This document shows positions 49,612-58,829 of a stretch of DNA of 64,000 bases, in pieces (the stretch's first letter is position 1; every line of letters starts with the position of its first letter). The notes below the pieces were generated by a model. That model did no database searches and was not told the origin of the DNA. It saw only the letters and a list, made by a program, of their open reading frames with translations. This DNA comes from Mytilus californianus (lineage: Eukaryota > Mollusca > Bivalvia > Mytilida > Mytilidae), in assembly GCF_021869535.1 (NCBI RefSeq), contig NW_026262690.1:65502495-65566494 (forward strand), in the 5' to 3' direction. The position numbers and the translations under genes were made by a program.

Positions 49612-49984
49612 TCTTGCTTCAGATTTGTGAAATTTCAACTCATAAAGCTAGGCCCTTTTTGCTCCAAGTGAAAAAAGAAATCTTACAAAACATCAAAATT
49701 CAACCAAGTGTATGGAATCGTCTGCAATATTGGGATTTCAATTTCTTTTAATACGACCCAGTTCGCACCACCACATTGAGGGTGGAGAAGTTTGTCATTA
49801 TACAATCGAAGTCTTATCAATATGTCCACGTCACCTTTTCCAATTAGATCAATGAAATTGTCTGATATAAATGACTGACTTGAAACATCTATTTGACAAA
49901 CAATCTTAACTCTCAACTTGCATTGGTTGTAACAATTGAGGTTATCACCTATAAGAACCCAAAATTGGTAAAAGTTTTTCATCT

Positions 49985-50056
49985 GGGGGTATAGCTCAGT
50001 GGTAGAGCATTCGACTGCAGATCGAGAGGTCCCCGGTTCGAACCCGGGTGCCCCCT
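49985..50056 (+). tRNA. tRNA-Cys(GCA), unit 2
   Basis: Identical to the unit 1 gene, with the T-run terminator directly after it. The gypsy element lies 173 bp downstream. Confidence 0.96.
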
Positions 50057-50224
50057 TTTTTACTACTCAACAAATATTTTTTGGATTTACTGGATGAGAA
50101 AAAACGAAAGTCATCCTATCCTTCAACTTAATGACATGTTTCAATGAGACAGTGCAGATCCGTACGCGAAGAAATCAATTGGAAAAGGCCAACTCTTTAT
50201 GTCATTCCGGAAACAAAAAGATTG

Positions 50225-50229
50225 CGTTG
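50225..50229. other. Target-site duplication of the gypsy element, left
   Basis: CGTTG here and at 55166-55170. The empty site is visible in the neighbouring units (ATTGCGTTGGAAAATA at 57131), which contain CGTTG once. Confidence 0.9.
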
Positions 50230-50512
50230 TGTAGTAACTTTGGATTTACACATATAAAATGAAACACATTTATAGTACTGATAATCTATTGAAATATAAC
50301 ATGTTGATAGTAGTACAGTTAGAATGCAGAATGAATCAAAACCGTGAGAAAGCTTCCTATTAACTATTTAACTTTAACCAGATGTATATAGAAAATATCT
50401 AACACTGATAACATGGATAATGTAAACATTGATCTGAGAACTGAGAATTAATGTGTCTGTGATCTGTCATAGATAATTACTTAAACAGATTAAAGATAAT
50501 GACTTTACTACA
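50230..50512 (-). repeat. 3' LTR of the gypsy element
   Basis: 283 bp, same sequence as 54883-55165. On the minus strand it is the downstream LTR; the purine stretch AAGGGTGGAGATG just before it (50513-50525) is the likely polypurine tract. Confidence 0.9.
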
Positions 50513-50803
50513 CATCTCCACCCTTAGATTCTTAATCAATTAAAAACAATTTCACGGTTAAATTAATGTCTTTCTTGAATGTAAATAAAACTGTTCTTTA
50601 CATTGTAAAAACAAATGAAAAATGTCAGATCACTTAATTAATGTTTTTTAGAAAACTGAAGTAGTCCGTTCTTGAGAAATTATGCAATTAAAAAGAACTA
50701 GAAAAATGTTCGCAAATCTTCTCCATCATCCTAATGAATTGAAGCACTAAAATACTTCGTTAATGATTGAACGGATTATTATGCCGTTTTACACACCAAC
50801 CAT

Positions 50804-53800
50804 TTATTTATGCACATAGTCCTTTAAGTATGCTGGTTGTTTTCTGGCTCTTGTCGGATATCGAGGCGTAATCGGATCAGCTGTTTTGCCAGGCTCTGAA
50901 TCTTCGTTTATTGTCGGATTTGGCATACCTTGGTCTTGTTGCTCTGTAGATAACGGTGGTATAGTAATCTCAGGCTCATGTATACTTTTGTCTGTGACAC
51001 TTGTCTCTATGTTGTCACCTGTGTCAGTATCTCGACATTCGGAACTTCTAATTCTGAGATGATCAACATGCCTACGTATTATCCGTCCATCGGAAAGTTC
51101 TATTTTGAATGACAACGGTCCTGTCTGATTTACCACGGTTCCTTTAATCCATTTCAGTTTGGAGTTTACAACGAAATTCCTCGCGAATACAAGTTCTCCT
51201 ACTTTGATTGTCCTGTGTTTAGCTGTTTCATCGTGGTACTTTTTCTGTTTGAATTGTTTTTCAACCACTTTTTCCTCAATGTTGGGAAATACGAGATTTA
51301 ATCTTGACTGTAACCGTCTTTTCATTAGTAGTTCAGACGGTGCTATTCCTGTTGTTGTTTGTGGTGTCCTCCGATAGTTGAATAGGAAACTATTGAGTTT
51401 GTCTTGAATTGTTCCTGATTTAATCTTCTTCATTCCTTCTTTAAAAGTTTGAACAGCCCGTTCTGCACATCCATTACTTGCAGGATGCCACGGCGCGGTT
51501 GTTCTGTGTTTAATACCGTTCACTCGGATGAACTCTGCAAATTCCCTGCTAGTGAAAGCGGTTCCGTTATCTGTTATGATCAAGTCGCATAAGCCATGAG
51601 TAGCGAACGTTTGTTTAAGTTTATCAACTGTAGCTTCGCTTGTAGATGAGTTCATCATATGTATGTCAATCCATTTGGAATAGGCATCCACGATGACTAG
51701 AAACATTTTATTCATGAATGGTCCTGCAAAATCTAAATGAAGTCTAGACCACGGACGGTTAGGATACTCCCACGGGTGTAACGGTGCCTCGGCCGGCAAT
51801 TTTCTACTTTCTTGACAACTTTGACAATTGATAACGGTTTTTTCCAAATCACTGTCAAGTCCTGGCCACCAGATATAACTCCTTGCTAACTGTTTCATGC
51901 GTGTTATACCCGGATGTCCCTGGTGAAGCTCTGTTAACATGGAATCACGTCCTTGTTTAGGAATGACCACTCTTCCTCCCCATAATATGCAGCCGTCATG
52001 AGCGCTCAACTCGTTTTTACGGGTAAAATACGGCTGTATCTCCTCGTTCTGACTTTTACTAGGCCATCCATTCAATATGCACCTTAGTACGACTGACAAT
52101 ACGGTGTCCTTGTGCGTCCATTTCTTGATTAATTTCGCGTTCACTGGTGTGTTATCCAAATGTTCAATCAATAGTATTGTGTCTCCTGGAACGGGTGTTT
52201 TTGACTCCTTGGTTTTTAACGGTAGTCTGCTGAGTCCATCGGCGTTCCCGTTCTTACTCCCTTCTCGGTAAACCATGGTATACTCATACGCACTAAGAGT
52301 TAACGCCCATCTTTGAATGCGTGAAGCTGCCATTGTGGGTACGGCTTTATCCTCACGAAATAACCCTATGATCGGTTTATGGTCTGTTAATATTGTCACT
52401 GGGTTTCCATACAAATACTGATGGAATTTCTTAATTCCAAAAATTATTGCCAAGCTTTCTTTCTCCAGCACGGAATAATTTTTTTCGGCAGAGGTCAGAG
52501 TTCTCGATGTAAACGCTATCGGTTGATCTCCATGTTCTGTCTTGTGGCTAAGCACTGCACCTACACCATAAGTTGAAGCATCACAAGCTAGTATGAGCTC
52601 TTTCTTTGGATCAAAGTGAATTAACACTTTGGATGAAGTTAACAATGTTTTTGATTCCGCAAACGCTTTCTCTTGTTCCTCTTTCCACTCCCAAGTGATA
52701 TTCTTTTGGAGTAACTTGTGTAATGGTTGAAGCAAAGTTGACAAATTTGGTAGAAACCGATTGTAATAATTCAACATACCTAAGTAGGCCTTCAGTTCCG
52801 TTACGTTGGTCGGACGAGGGGCTTCGGTTATTGCCTTGACTTTACTTTCCACTGGAAAAATACCTTGTTTGTTGATTTTAAATCCAAGATAAATAACTTC
52901 CGGCGCTAAAAATGTACACTTTTGTTTATTCAATCTTACACCTGCCTTCTGGAAACGGCTGAGCACTTCATGTAATGTTTTCAAATGTTCGTTCCTGTCC
53001 TTACCGGTGATCAAAATATCATCCACGCGGACAAGTACATTAGTAATGCCCTGTATAATGTTCTCTAATGTTCGTTGAAAAATTCCGGCACTAGAAGAAA
53101 CTCCAAATGGTAGACGGTGATATTGAAACAAACCCTTGTGCGTGTTTATCGTGGTATATTGTTTAGAATTCTCCTCTAATTCAATCTGTTGATAAGCTTG
53201 GGCTAAATCCAGCTTTGTATATTCTTCCCCTCCTGCCAACGTGGCGTATAAATCCTCGGTTTTTGGTATTGGATAGTTATCCAACTTTGACACCCTATTC
53301 ACTGTTATTTTGTAGTCTCCGCATATTCTTATAGACCCATTTTCTTTCACAATAGGAACTATAGGTGCGGCCCATTCCGAAAATTGGACTCTACTTATTT
53401 GTCCTCTCTTTTCCAAACCTTCTAACTCTAGTTCTACCTTTTCTTTCAACGCATACGGTAATGGGCGGGCCTTGAAATACTTTGGTGTCGCATTCTCATC
53501 GACATAGATCTTTGCTTTAACTCCCTTTATAGCCCCCAATTCATCCTTGAATACGTCGTCGTAAGTAGATAATGTCTCTTCCAAACCTGGTTGATCTTCC
53601 GATGCATGTACGGCAAAAATTTCCTTCCAGTTGAGTTGAATCTTGCTTATCCAATCTCGACCTAATAAATTCGGACCTTTCCGCTTCACCACAAACAACG
53701 GTAGTTTAACATTTTCCTTCCCATATTTTACGTTTACGGTTGCACGTCCTAAAACAGGAATGGAATCCCCAAGATACGTTCGAAGTTTCACTGTAGTAGG

Positions 53801-54832
53801 CTCTAACTTGAATTTCGATTCAAATCCTTTGTATGTCTCCTCACTCATTATTGAAACGGATGCCCCTGTATCTATTTCCATGATAATGCTTTTATTATTC
53901 ACCTGTATATCCACTTTATATGCATCAGAGTTATATCCCAAATTAAAAACTGAATATACTTCATTTTCACTTTCGCTTTCAGAATTTCCACTGGCATCCT
54001 GCTCAACGAAGTGTGCTTGCTTCTTGTAAAATTTTGATCCAGAATTTGCATTACTTCTGTGAAATTGTGGATTACGGTCGTCCCTATTCCTGCATTTTTT
54101 TGCAATATGTCCTTTCTTTTGGCATATGTGACATTTGGCATCTCTAAATCTACATTCTGCGGCTCTGTGGTTACCTCCACATCTGTAACAATCAGATTGT
54201 TCATGTTGACTGTTTTGACTATAGTTGCTCCTTGGCTTCCCTTTAGTTACTTTATTCACGGAATTTTGAAGTATTCCACTGGCTTGGATATCCTGTGCAT
54301 TTTTAGCAGCCATTTCCATCGCTGTTGAAATATCCATCGCCTTCTTAAATGTTAGGTCGGTCTCTGCTAATAAACGTCGCTGAATTCTATCATCTTTAAT
54401 TCCACACACGAGCCTGTCTCTTAACATGTGATCAAGTGTGTCTTTATAGTCACAATGTTCTGATAGACTCCTAAGTTCAGCCACGAACTGACTCACTGAC
54501 TCGTCTGGATGTCTGGCTCTGCTGTTGAATCTGCATCTTTCTACAATTGAAGACGGTTTTGGATGCTGATGAGTTTTTACTAAATCCACTATGTCCTTAA
54601 ACGTTTTATCTTTCGGTTTAGTAGGTGCACATAAATTCCTGATTAGTTTATATGTCCTTTGACCACAGGCACTCAACAATATTGCTCTTTTCTTGTCCGC
54701 ATTATTTATTTCGTTGGCCTCAAAATAGTGGTCTAGTCTTTCTGTATACTCTATCCAATCGCCTTTGTCATTGAATTCCTCAATACGACCATAGTTTGTC
54801 GGAATAACTATTACTGGTGCGTCGTCTCCCAT
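50804..54832 (-). CDS. Gypsy Gag-Pol polyprotein (1342 aa)
   Basis: Supplies capsid, protease, reverse transcriptase, RNase H and integrase for the element's own cycle. Visible domains: Gag capsid region (about 20-180); two CCHC knuckles (C215-C227, C234-C247); protease with IMEIDTGASVSIM (DTG at 321-323); RT core with KLDLAQAYQQIEL (about 540) and VRVDDIL (catalytic DD 604-605); RNase H with LACDASTYG (D751), E791 and D817; integrase zinc binding H970/H973-C1003/C1006 and D1034, D1088, E1124 (D-D-35-E). There is one frame with no Gag-Pol shift, which is common in Mag-like elements, and no chromodomain. The usual aromatic residue before xDD in RT motif C is Arg here. The start ATG lies 32 nt after the primer-binding site. 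Confidence 0.95.
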   Translation of the reverse strand: MGDDAPVIVIPTNYGRIEEFNDKGDWIEYTERLDHYFEANEINNADKKRAILLSACGQRTYKLIRNLCAPTKPKDKTFKDIVDLVKTHQHPKPSSIVERCRFNSRARHPDESVSQFVAELRSLSEHCDYKDTLDHMLRDRLVCGIKDDRIQRRLLAETDLTFKKAMDISTAMEMAAKNAQDIQASGILQNSVNKVTKGKPRSNYSQNSQHEQSDCYRCGGNHRAAECRFRDAKCHICQKKGHIAKKCRNRDDRNPQFHRSNANSGSKFYKKQAHFVEQDASGNSESESENEVYSVFNLGYNSDAYKVDIQVNNKSIIMEIDTGASVSIMSEETYKGFESKFKLEPTTVKLRTYLGDSIPVLGRATVNVKYGKENVKLPLFVVKRKGPNLLGRDWISKIQLNWKEIFAVHASEDQPGLEETLSTYDDVFKDELGAIKGVKAKIYVDENATPKYFKARPLPYALKEKVELELEGLEKRGQISRVQFSEWAAPIVPIVKENGSIRICGDYKITVNRVSKLDNYPIPKTEDLYATLAGGEEYTKLDLAQAYQQIELEENSKQYTTINTHKGLFQYHRLPFGVSSSAGIFQRTLENIIQGITNVLVRVDDILITGKDRNEHLKTLHEVLSRFQKAGVRLNKQKCTFLAPEVIYLGFKINKQGIFPVESKVKAITEAPRPTNVTELKAYLGMLNYYNRFLPNLSTLLQPLHKLLQKNITWEWKEEQEKAFAESKTLLTSSKVLIHFDPKKELILACDASTYGVGAVLSHKTEHGDQPIAFTSRTLTSAEKNYSVLEKESLAIIFGIKKFHQYLYGNPVTILTDHKPIIGLFREDKAVPTMAASRIQRWALTLSAYEYTMVYREGSKNGNADGLSRLPLKTKESKTPVPGDTILLIEHLDNTPVNAKLIKKWTHKDTVLSVVLRCILNGWPSKSQNEEIQPYFTRKNELSAHDGCILWGGRVVIPKQGRDSMLTELHQGHPGITRMKQLARSYIWWPGLDSDLEKTVINCQSCQESRKLPAEAPLHPWEYPNRPWSRLHLDFAGPFMNKMFLVIVDAYSKWIDIHMMNSSTSEATVDKLKQTFATHGLCDLIITDNGTAFTSREFAEFIRVNGIKHRTTAPWHPASNGCAERAVQTFKEGMKKIKSGTIQDKLNSFLFNYRRTPQTTTGIAPSELLMKRRLQSRLNLVFPNIEEKVVEKQFKQKKYHDETAKHRTIKVGELVFARNFVVNSKLKWIKGTVVNQTGPLSFKIELSDGRIIRRHVDHLRIRSSECRDTDTGDNIETSVTDKSIHEPEITIPPLSTEQQDQGMPNPTINEDSEPGKTADPITPRYPTRARKQPAYLKDYVHK

Positions 54833-54864
54833 TATTATTGCTTAAGACTTTTGAAAAATAGTTT

Positions 54865-54877
54865 ATCCTCGTCGCCA
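54865..54877 (-). other. Primer-binding site of the gypsy element
   Basis: TGGCGACGAGGAT, five bases inside the 5' LTR on the minus strand. Complementary to the CCA end of a tRNA-Ser(GCT) with acceptor GACGAGG / CCTCGTC. Confidence 0.8.
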
Positions 54878-54882
54878 ATTTG

Positions 54883-55165
54883 TGTAGTAACTTTGGATTT
54901 ACACATATAAAATGAAACACATTTATAGTACTGATAATCTATTGAAATATAACATGTTGATAGTAGTACAGTTAGAATGCAGAATGAATCAAAACCGTGA
55001 GAAAGCTTCCTATTAACTATTTAACTTTAACCAGATGTATATAGAAAATATCTAACACTGATAACATGGATAATGTAAACATTGATCTGAGAACTGAGAA
55101 TTAATGTGTCTGTGATCTGTCATAGATAATTACTTAAACAGATTAAAGATAATGACTTTACTACA
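54883..55165 (-). repeat. 5' LTR of the gypsy element
   Basis: 283 bp, upstream LTR for the minus-strand element; no difference from the 3' LTR seen by eye. The flanking CGTTG at 55166-55170 is the second copy of the target duplication. Confidence 0.9.
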
Positions 55166-55395
55166 CGTTGGAAAATATTTAACAATACAGACTGAGTATT
55201 CAACATGTCACGCCTGATAACCTGTCGTCTTCTCGGTAAATGTACTTCGCTCAACTACCCGATTTTGCATGTTAAAACTTGGCATCATACTGTTACATGA
55301 AGTTTGCACTTCTCATATTTAAAATCTTGAGGAAAATGAACGAGAACCCATACAACGGCAGCAAAAACTTGGGGAGTTGTGAATATTATCTCCTA

Positions 55396-55448
55396 AGCCC
55401 CCAGTGAGGATCGAACTCACGACCCCTGGTTTACAAGACCAGTGCTCT
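55396..55448 (-). pseudogene. tRNA-Thr(TGT), unit 3, interrupted by a retroposon
   Basis: The 3' 53 nt of tRNA-Thr (through the anticodon arm up to AGAGC) are here and the first 12 nt (GCCTCCATAGCT) are at 56510-56521. The eight bases CAGTGGTT, in the A box and D loop, are missing. The 1061-bp insert between them kills the gene. Confidence 0.92.
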
Positions 55449-56509
55449 TTTTTTTTTTTTTATCTTGATAAAATTTATTGCACAAATCATTATTATCTTC
55501 TACATCAATTTACAACATATTTATGAAAAACATCAAGTCCCTATACTATCATGCTACCTCACACTAATCTTTCATGCAGCTCAATCATTCAATTTATATT
55601 AGAAACCTACGCAGAATACAAAATGAAACATAAAATTAACTGATAATTGTCTTTGTTTTCAGTAAATAAAGTGACGAAAAGCGAAACGAAATAATCAAAT
55701 GTTCGTACGGGGCTGGATTCCATTCCACCATGCGAATTCACGATCAGAAACGTTGATATTCATCAATATAAAACAATGTTTATGAGAAAACAGTCATAAA
55801 AAATTCCGCAGGCAAAAAAAAACCTAGCACACACTCAATCTTACAAATACATACGCGCATGCTCACAAAAATTATATTTACCAACAAATTATTTACAACA
55901 ATTTTTTATTTTTAGCATAGTCTATCATTTGAAGTATTGCCTGTTCAATTTCAGCATTCATATACTGCGTTTCACGAACATCACTGAAGTCTTGTGTCAA
56001 TACTGTATTGAACTTTTTGTAATATCGGTCACTGCTAGTTAGTTCTTCGTATGTGTTTTGGTCCATATCAAAAATAATTAGTCTACCCGTATTTTCAATT
56101 TTGCATATCAGTTGACCAATTCTATTCCTACTTTTTTCAGGACAAATTTGGAAATCAAATCACATTTTCCATCATTACTTGCATCATGTACGATTTTTAT
56201 ATCAGAATCGTCTGTTTCACTTTCTTCAGTTCTTTTATTTGAATTGTTAATTTCTTTCGTTTTAACACAAATATTTGTAGCCGGCGATTTGACACATGTT
56301 CTATCTTTCGCTTTACGGAACTTAAAAGTAGAAAAGAAATCAGAATCATCATCCAATTTCCAATATTCTTTGGCTACTCTAATTTCTTCAATATTGTCCA
56401 CTGAACATGCGTTTTTAGCTTTATTTACATCTTTGTTATTGTTTACACATTCCGATAAGTCAGGCGATTTACCTGTATTGTATACACACAAATCAATATT
56501 TACATTCTC
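55449..56509 (-). mobile_element. 1.06-kb retroposon inserted in tRNA-Thr unit 3
   Basis: On the minus strand it ends with AATAAATTTTATCAAGAT and a poly(A) of about 13, joined directly to AGAGC of tRNA-Thr. The long LINE at 58334 ends AATAAAATTTTATCAAGAG plus poly(A) at the same tRNA nucleotide. The bodies are otherwise unlike in what I can compare. It carries an unrecognised coding frame (55893-56508), no reverse transcriptase, and loses eight target bases. It may be 5'-truncated, or a non-autonomous passenger of the LINE. Confidence 0.85.
55893..56508 (-). pseudogene. Unrecognised frame in the 1.06-kb retroposon, one frameshift
   Basis: Minus-strand reading enters from the tRNA junction without its own start. 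The first part (to 56108) is Lys/Asp/Asn/Ser-rich and includes KEYWKLDDDSDFFSTFKFRK and TDDSDIKIVHDASNDGK. Near 56120 a shift of frame lets the reading continue for about 75 more codons (RLIIFDMDQNTYEELTSSDR..., then EIEQAILQMIDYAK) to a stop at 55893-55895. I do not recognise the family: there is no zinc knuckle, endonuclease or RT motif. The first twelve residues of the longer open frame (to 56548) derive from tRNA flank and are not part of it. A composition typical of a soluble, partly disordered protein suggests an ORF1-type or captured host sequence. Confidence 0.5.
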
Positions 56510-56894
56510 AGCTATGGAGGCTCTTGCTTCAGATTTGTGAAATTTCAACTCATAAAGCTAGGCCCTTTTTGCTCCAAGTGAAAAAAGAAATCTTACAAAA
56601 CATCAAAATTCAACCAAGTGTATGGAATCGTCTGCAATATTGGGATTTCAATTTCTTTTAATACGACCCAGTTCGCACCACCACATTGAGGGTGGAGAAG
56701 TTTGTCATTATACAATCGAAGTCTTATCAATATGTCCACGTCACCTTTTCCAATTAGATCAATGAAATTGTCTGATATAAATGACTGACTTGAAACATCT
56801 ATTTGACAAACAATCTTAACTCTCAACTTGCATTGGTTGTAACAATTGAGGTTATCACCTATAAGAACCCAAAATTGGTAAAAGTTTTTCATCT

Positions 56895-56966
56895 GGGGGT
56901 ATAGCTCAGTGGTAGAGCATTCGACTGCAGATCGAGAGGTCCCCGGTTCGAACCCGGGTGCCCCCT
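56895..56966 (+). tRNA. tRNA-Cys(GCA), unit 3
   Basis: Intact and identical to units 1 and 2, with a T-run directly downstream. Confidence 0.96.
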
Positions 56967-57364
56967 TTTTTACTACTCAACAAATATTTTTTGGATTTAC
57001 TGGATGAGAAAAAACGAAAGTCATCCTATCCTTCAACTTAATGACATGTTTCAATGAGACAGTGCAGATCCGTACGCGAAGAAATCAATTGGAAAAGGCC
57101 AACTCTTTATGTCATTCCGGAAACAAAAAGATTGCGTTGGAAAATATTTAACAATACAGACTGAGTATTCAACATGTCACGCCTGATAACCTGCCGTCTT
57201 CTCGGTAAATGTACTTCGCTCAACTACCCGATTTTGCATGTTAAAACTTGGCATCATACTGTTACATGAAGTTTGCACTTCTCATATTTAAAATCTTGAG
57301 GAAAATGAACGAGAACCCATACAACGGCAGCAAAAACTTGGGGAGTTGTGAATATTATCTCCTA

Positions 57365-57437
57365 AGCCCCCAGTGAGGATCGAACTCACGACCCCTGGTT
57401 TACAAGACCAGTGCTCTAACCACTGAGCTATGGAGGC
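57365..57437 (-). tRNA. tRNA-Thr(TGT), unit 4
   Basis: Intact and identical to units 1 and 2. Confidence 0.95.
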
Positions 57438-57810
57438 TCTTGCTTCAGATTTGTGAAATTTCAACTCATAAAGCTAGGCCCTTTTTGCTCCAAGTGAAAA
57501 AAGAAATCTTACAAAACATCAAAATTCAACCAAGTGTATGGAATCGTCTGCAATATTGGGATTTCAATTTCTTTTAATACGACCCAGTTCGCACCACCAC
57601 ATTGAGGGTGGAGAAGTTTGTCATTATACAATCGAAGTCTTATCAATATGTCCACGTCACCTTTTCCAATTAGATCAATGAAATTGTCTGATATAAATGA
57701 TTGACTTGAAACATCTATTTGACAAACAATCTTAACTCTCAACTTGCATTGGTTGTAACAATTGAGGTTATCACCTATAAGAACCCAAAATTGGTAAAAG
57801 TTTTTCATCT

Positions 57811-57882
57811 GGGGGTATAGCTCAGTGGTAGAGCATTCGACTGCAGATCGAGAGGTCCCCGGTTCGAACCCGGGTGCCCCCT
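57811..57882 (+). tRNA. tRNA-Cys(GCA), unit 4
   Basis: Intact, with T-run terminator. It is the last tRNA-Cys before the LINE insertion. Confidence 0.96.
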
Positions 57883-58280
57883 TTTTTACTACTCAACAAA
57901 TATTTTTTGGATTTACTGGATGAGAAAAAACGAAAGTCATCCTATCCTTCAACTTAATGACATGTTTCAATGAGACAGTGCAGATCCGTACGCGAAGAAA
58001 TCAATTGGAAAAGGCCAACTCTTTATGTCATTCCGGAAACAAAAAGATTGCGTTGGAAAATATTTAACAATACAGACTGAGTATTCAACATGTCACGCCT
58101 GATAACCTGCCGTCTTCTCGGTAAATGTACTTCGCTCAACTACCCGATTTTGCATGTTAAAACTTGGCATCATACTGTTACATGAAGTTTGCACTTCTCA
58201 TATTTAAAATCTTGAGGAAAATGAACGAGAACCCATACAACGGCAGCAAAAACTTGGGGAGTTGTGAATATTATCTCCTA

Positions 58281-58333
58281 AGCCCCCAGTGAGGATCGAA
58301 CTCACGACCCCTGGTTTACAAGACCAGTGCTCT
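58281..58333 (-). pseudogene. tRNA-Thr(TGT), unit 5, interrupted by the LINE
   Basis: The same 53-nt 3' part as in unit 3 remains, ending at exactly the same base (AGAGC). The 5' 12-20 nt would lie beyond the LINE, outside the window. Confidence 0.92.
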
Positions 58334-58493
58334 TTTTTTTTCTCTTGATAAAATTTTATTCAAATAATACATATAAAAAGAATAATCAGGCTATACTCCT
58401 GAAAATTCACATTATCACAATATAAGCATGTAAGATTACAACTTCAATCATATGTAATAGATTCACAATAAATAACACATGATTATGATCACA

Positions 58494-58829
58494 TTAGAAA
58501 TCAATTTGAATTTGATTGTCTCTAATAATTAATACTGGATTATTTTCACTATAATACTTTTCAAATAATTGTAACGCATTGTTGCGTTTATAATGTTCAT
58601 AAGCATAGTTCACATTTTTAACAAGAGTAGATTTAAAGTACTGTTCTATGTCTATAATCTTATTTTCTAACATTGCAATATTTCGTCTTTTTACAATACA
58701 AAATCTTCTTATTGCTAATACACTATTTACAAAATAGTAATTAATATATTTATTCTGTTTGGTCAAACCAAAAATACACATGAACTCAAAACTAAGGTCA
58801 TTTATATAACTGCCTGAACTCTTATACAA
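58494..58829 (-). pseudogene. LINE ORF2 C-terminal tail, out of frame
   Basis: A 111-residue frame with SFEFMCIFGLTKQNKYINYY and AIRRFCIVKRRNI, the usual tail after the CCHC motif in Tx1-like ORF2. It has no ATG and is offset by one base from the main RT frame, whose stop lies at 58822; the slip is in or near the T7 run at 58840. It should be the last part of ORF2. Confidence 0.75.

Larger units (their letters stand above)
50230..55165 (-). mobile_element. Ty3/gypsy LTR retrotransposon, Mag-like, intact (4936 bp)
   Basis: Two 283-bp LTRs (50230-50512 and 54883-55165) look identical base for base, start TGTAGTAA and end TTACTACA, and are flanked by the 5-bp duplication CGTTG. Between them is a single uninterrupted Gag-Pol frame. 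The primer-binding site TGGCGACGAGGAT matches the 3' end of a tRNA-Ser(GCT)-type molecule, as in Mag-lineage elements. No envelope frame. It sits in the spacer between tRNA units 2 and 3. Identical LTRs and an intact frame mark a very recent insertion. Confidence 0.95.
48433..58333. repeat. Tandem array of 916-bp units, each with tRNA-Thr and tRNA-Cys
   Basis: tRNA-Thr copies begin at 48623, 49539, 55396, 57365 and 58281. After removing the gypsy element with its duplication (4941 bp) and the 1.06-kb retroposon (1061 bp, with 8 bases lost), every spacing is exactly 916 bp, and tRNA-Cys always starts 446 bp after the tRNA-Thr coordinate. Copies differ by single substitutions (for example 48804, 55219 and 57702). 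The first unit's left spacer is shortened by about 230 bp. Such uniformity implies very recent amplification or strong homogenisation. Confidence 0.95.

Noticed and set aside
56108..56548. 146-aa protein starting at 56548
   Set aside because: Its first residues come from tRNA-Thr flanking DNA, so the apparent start is an accident of insertion; the frame is annotated only within the retroposon.
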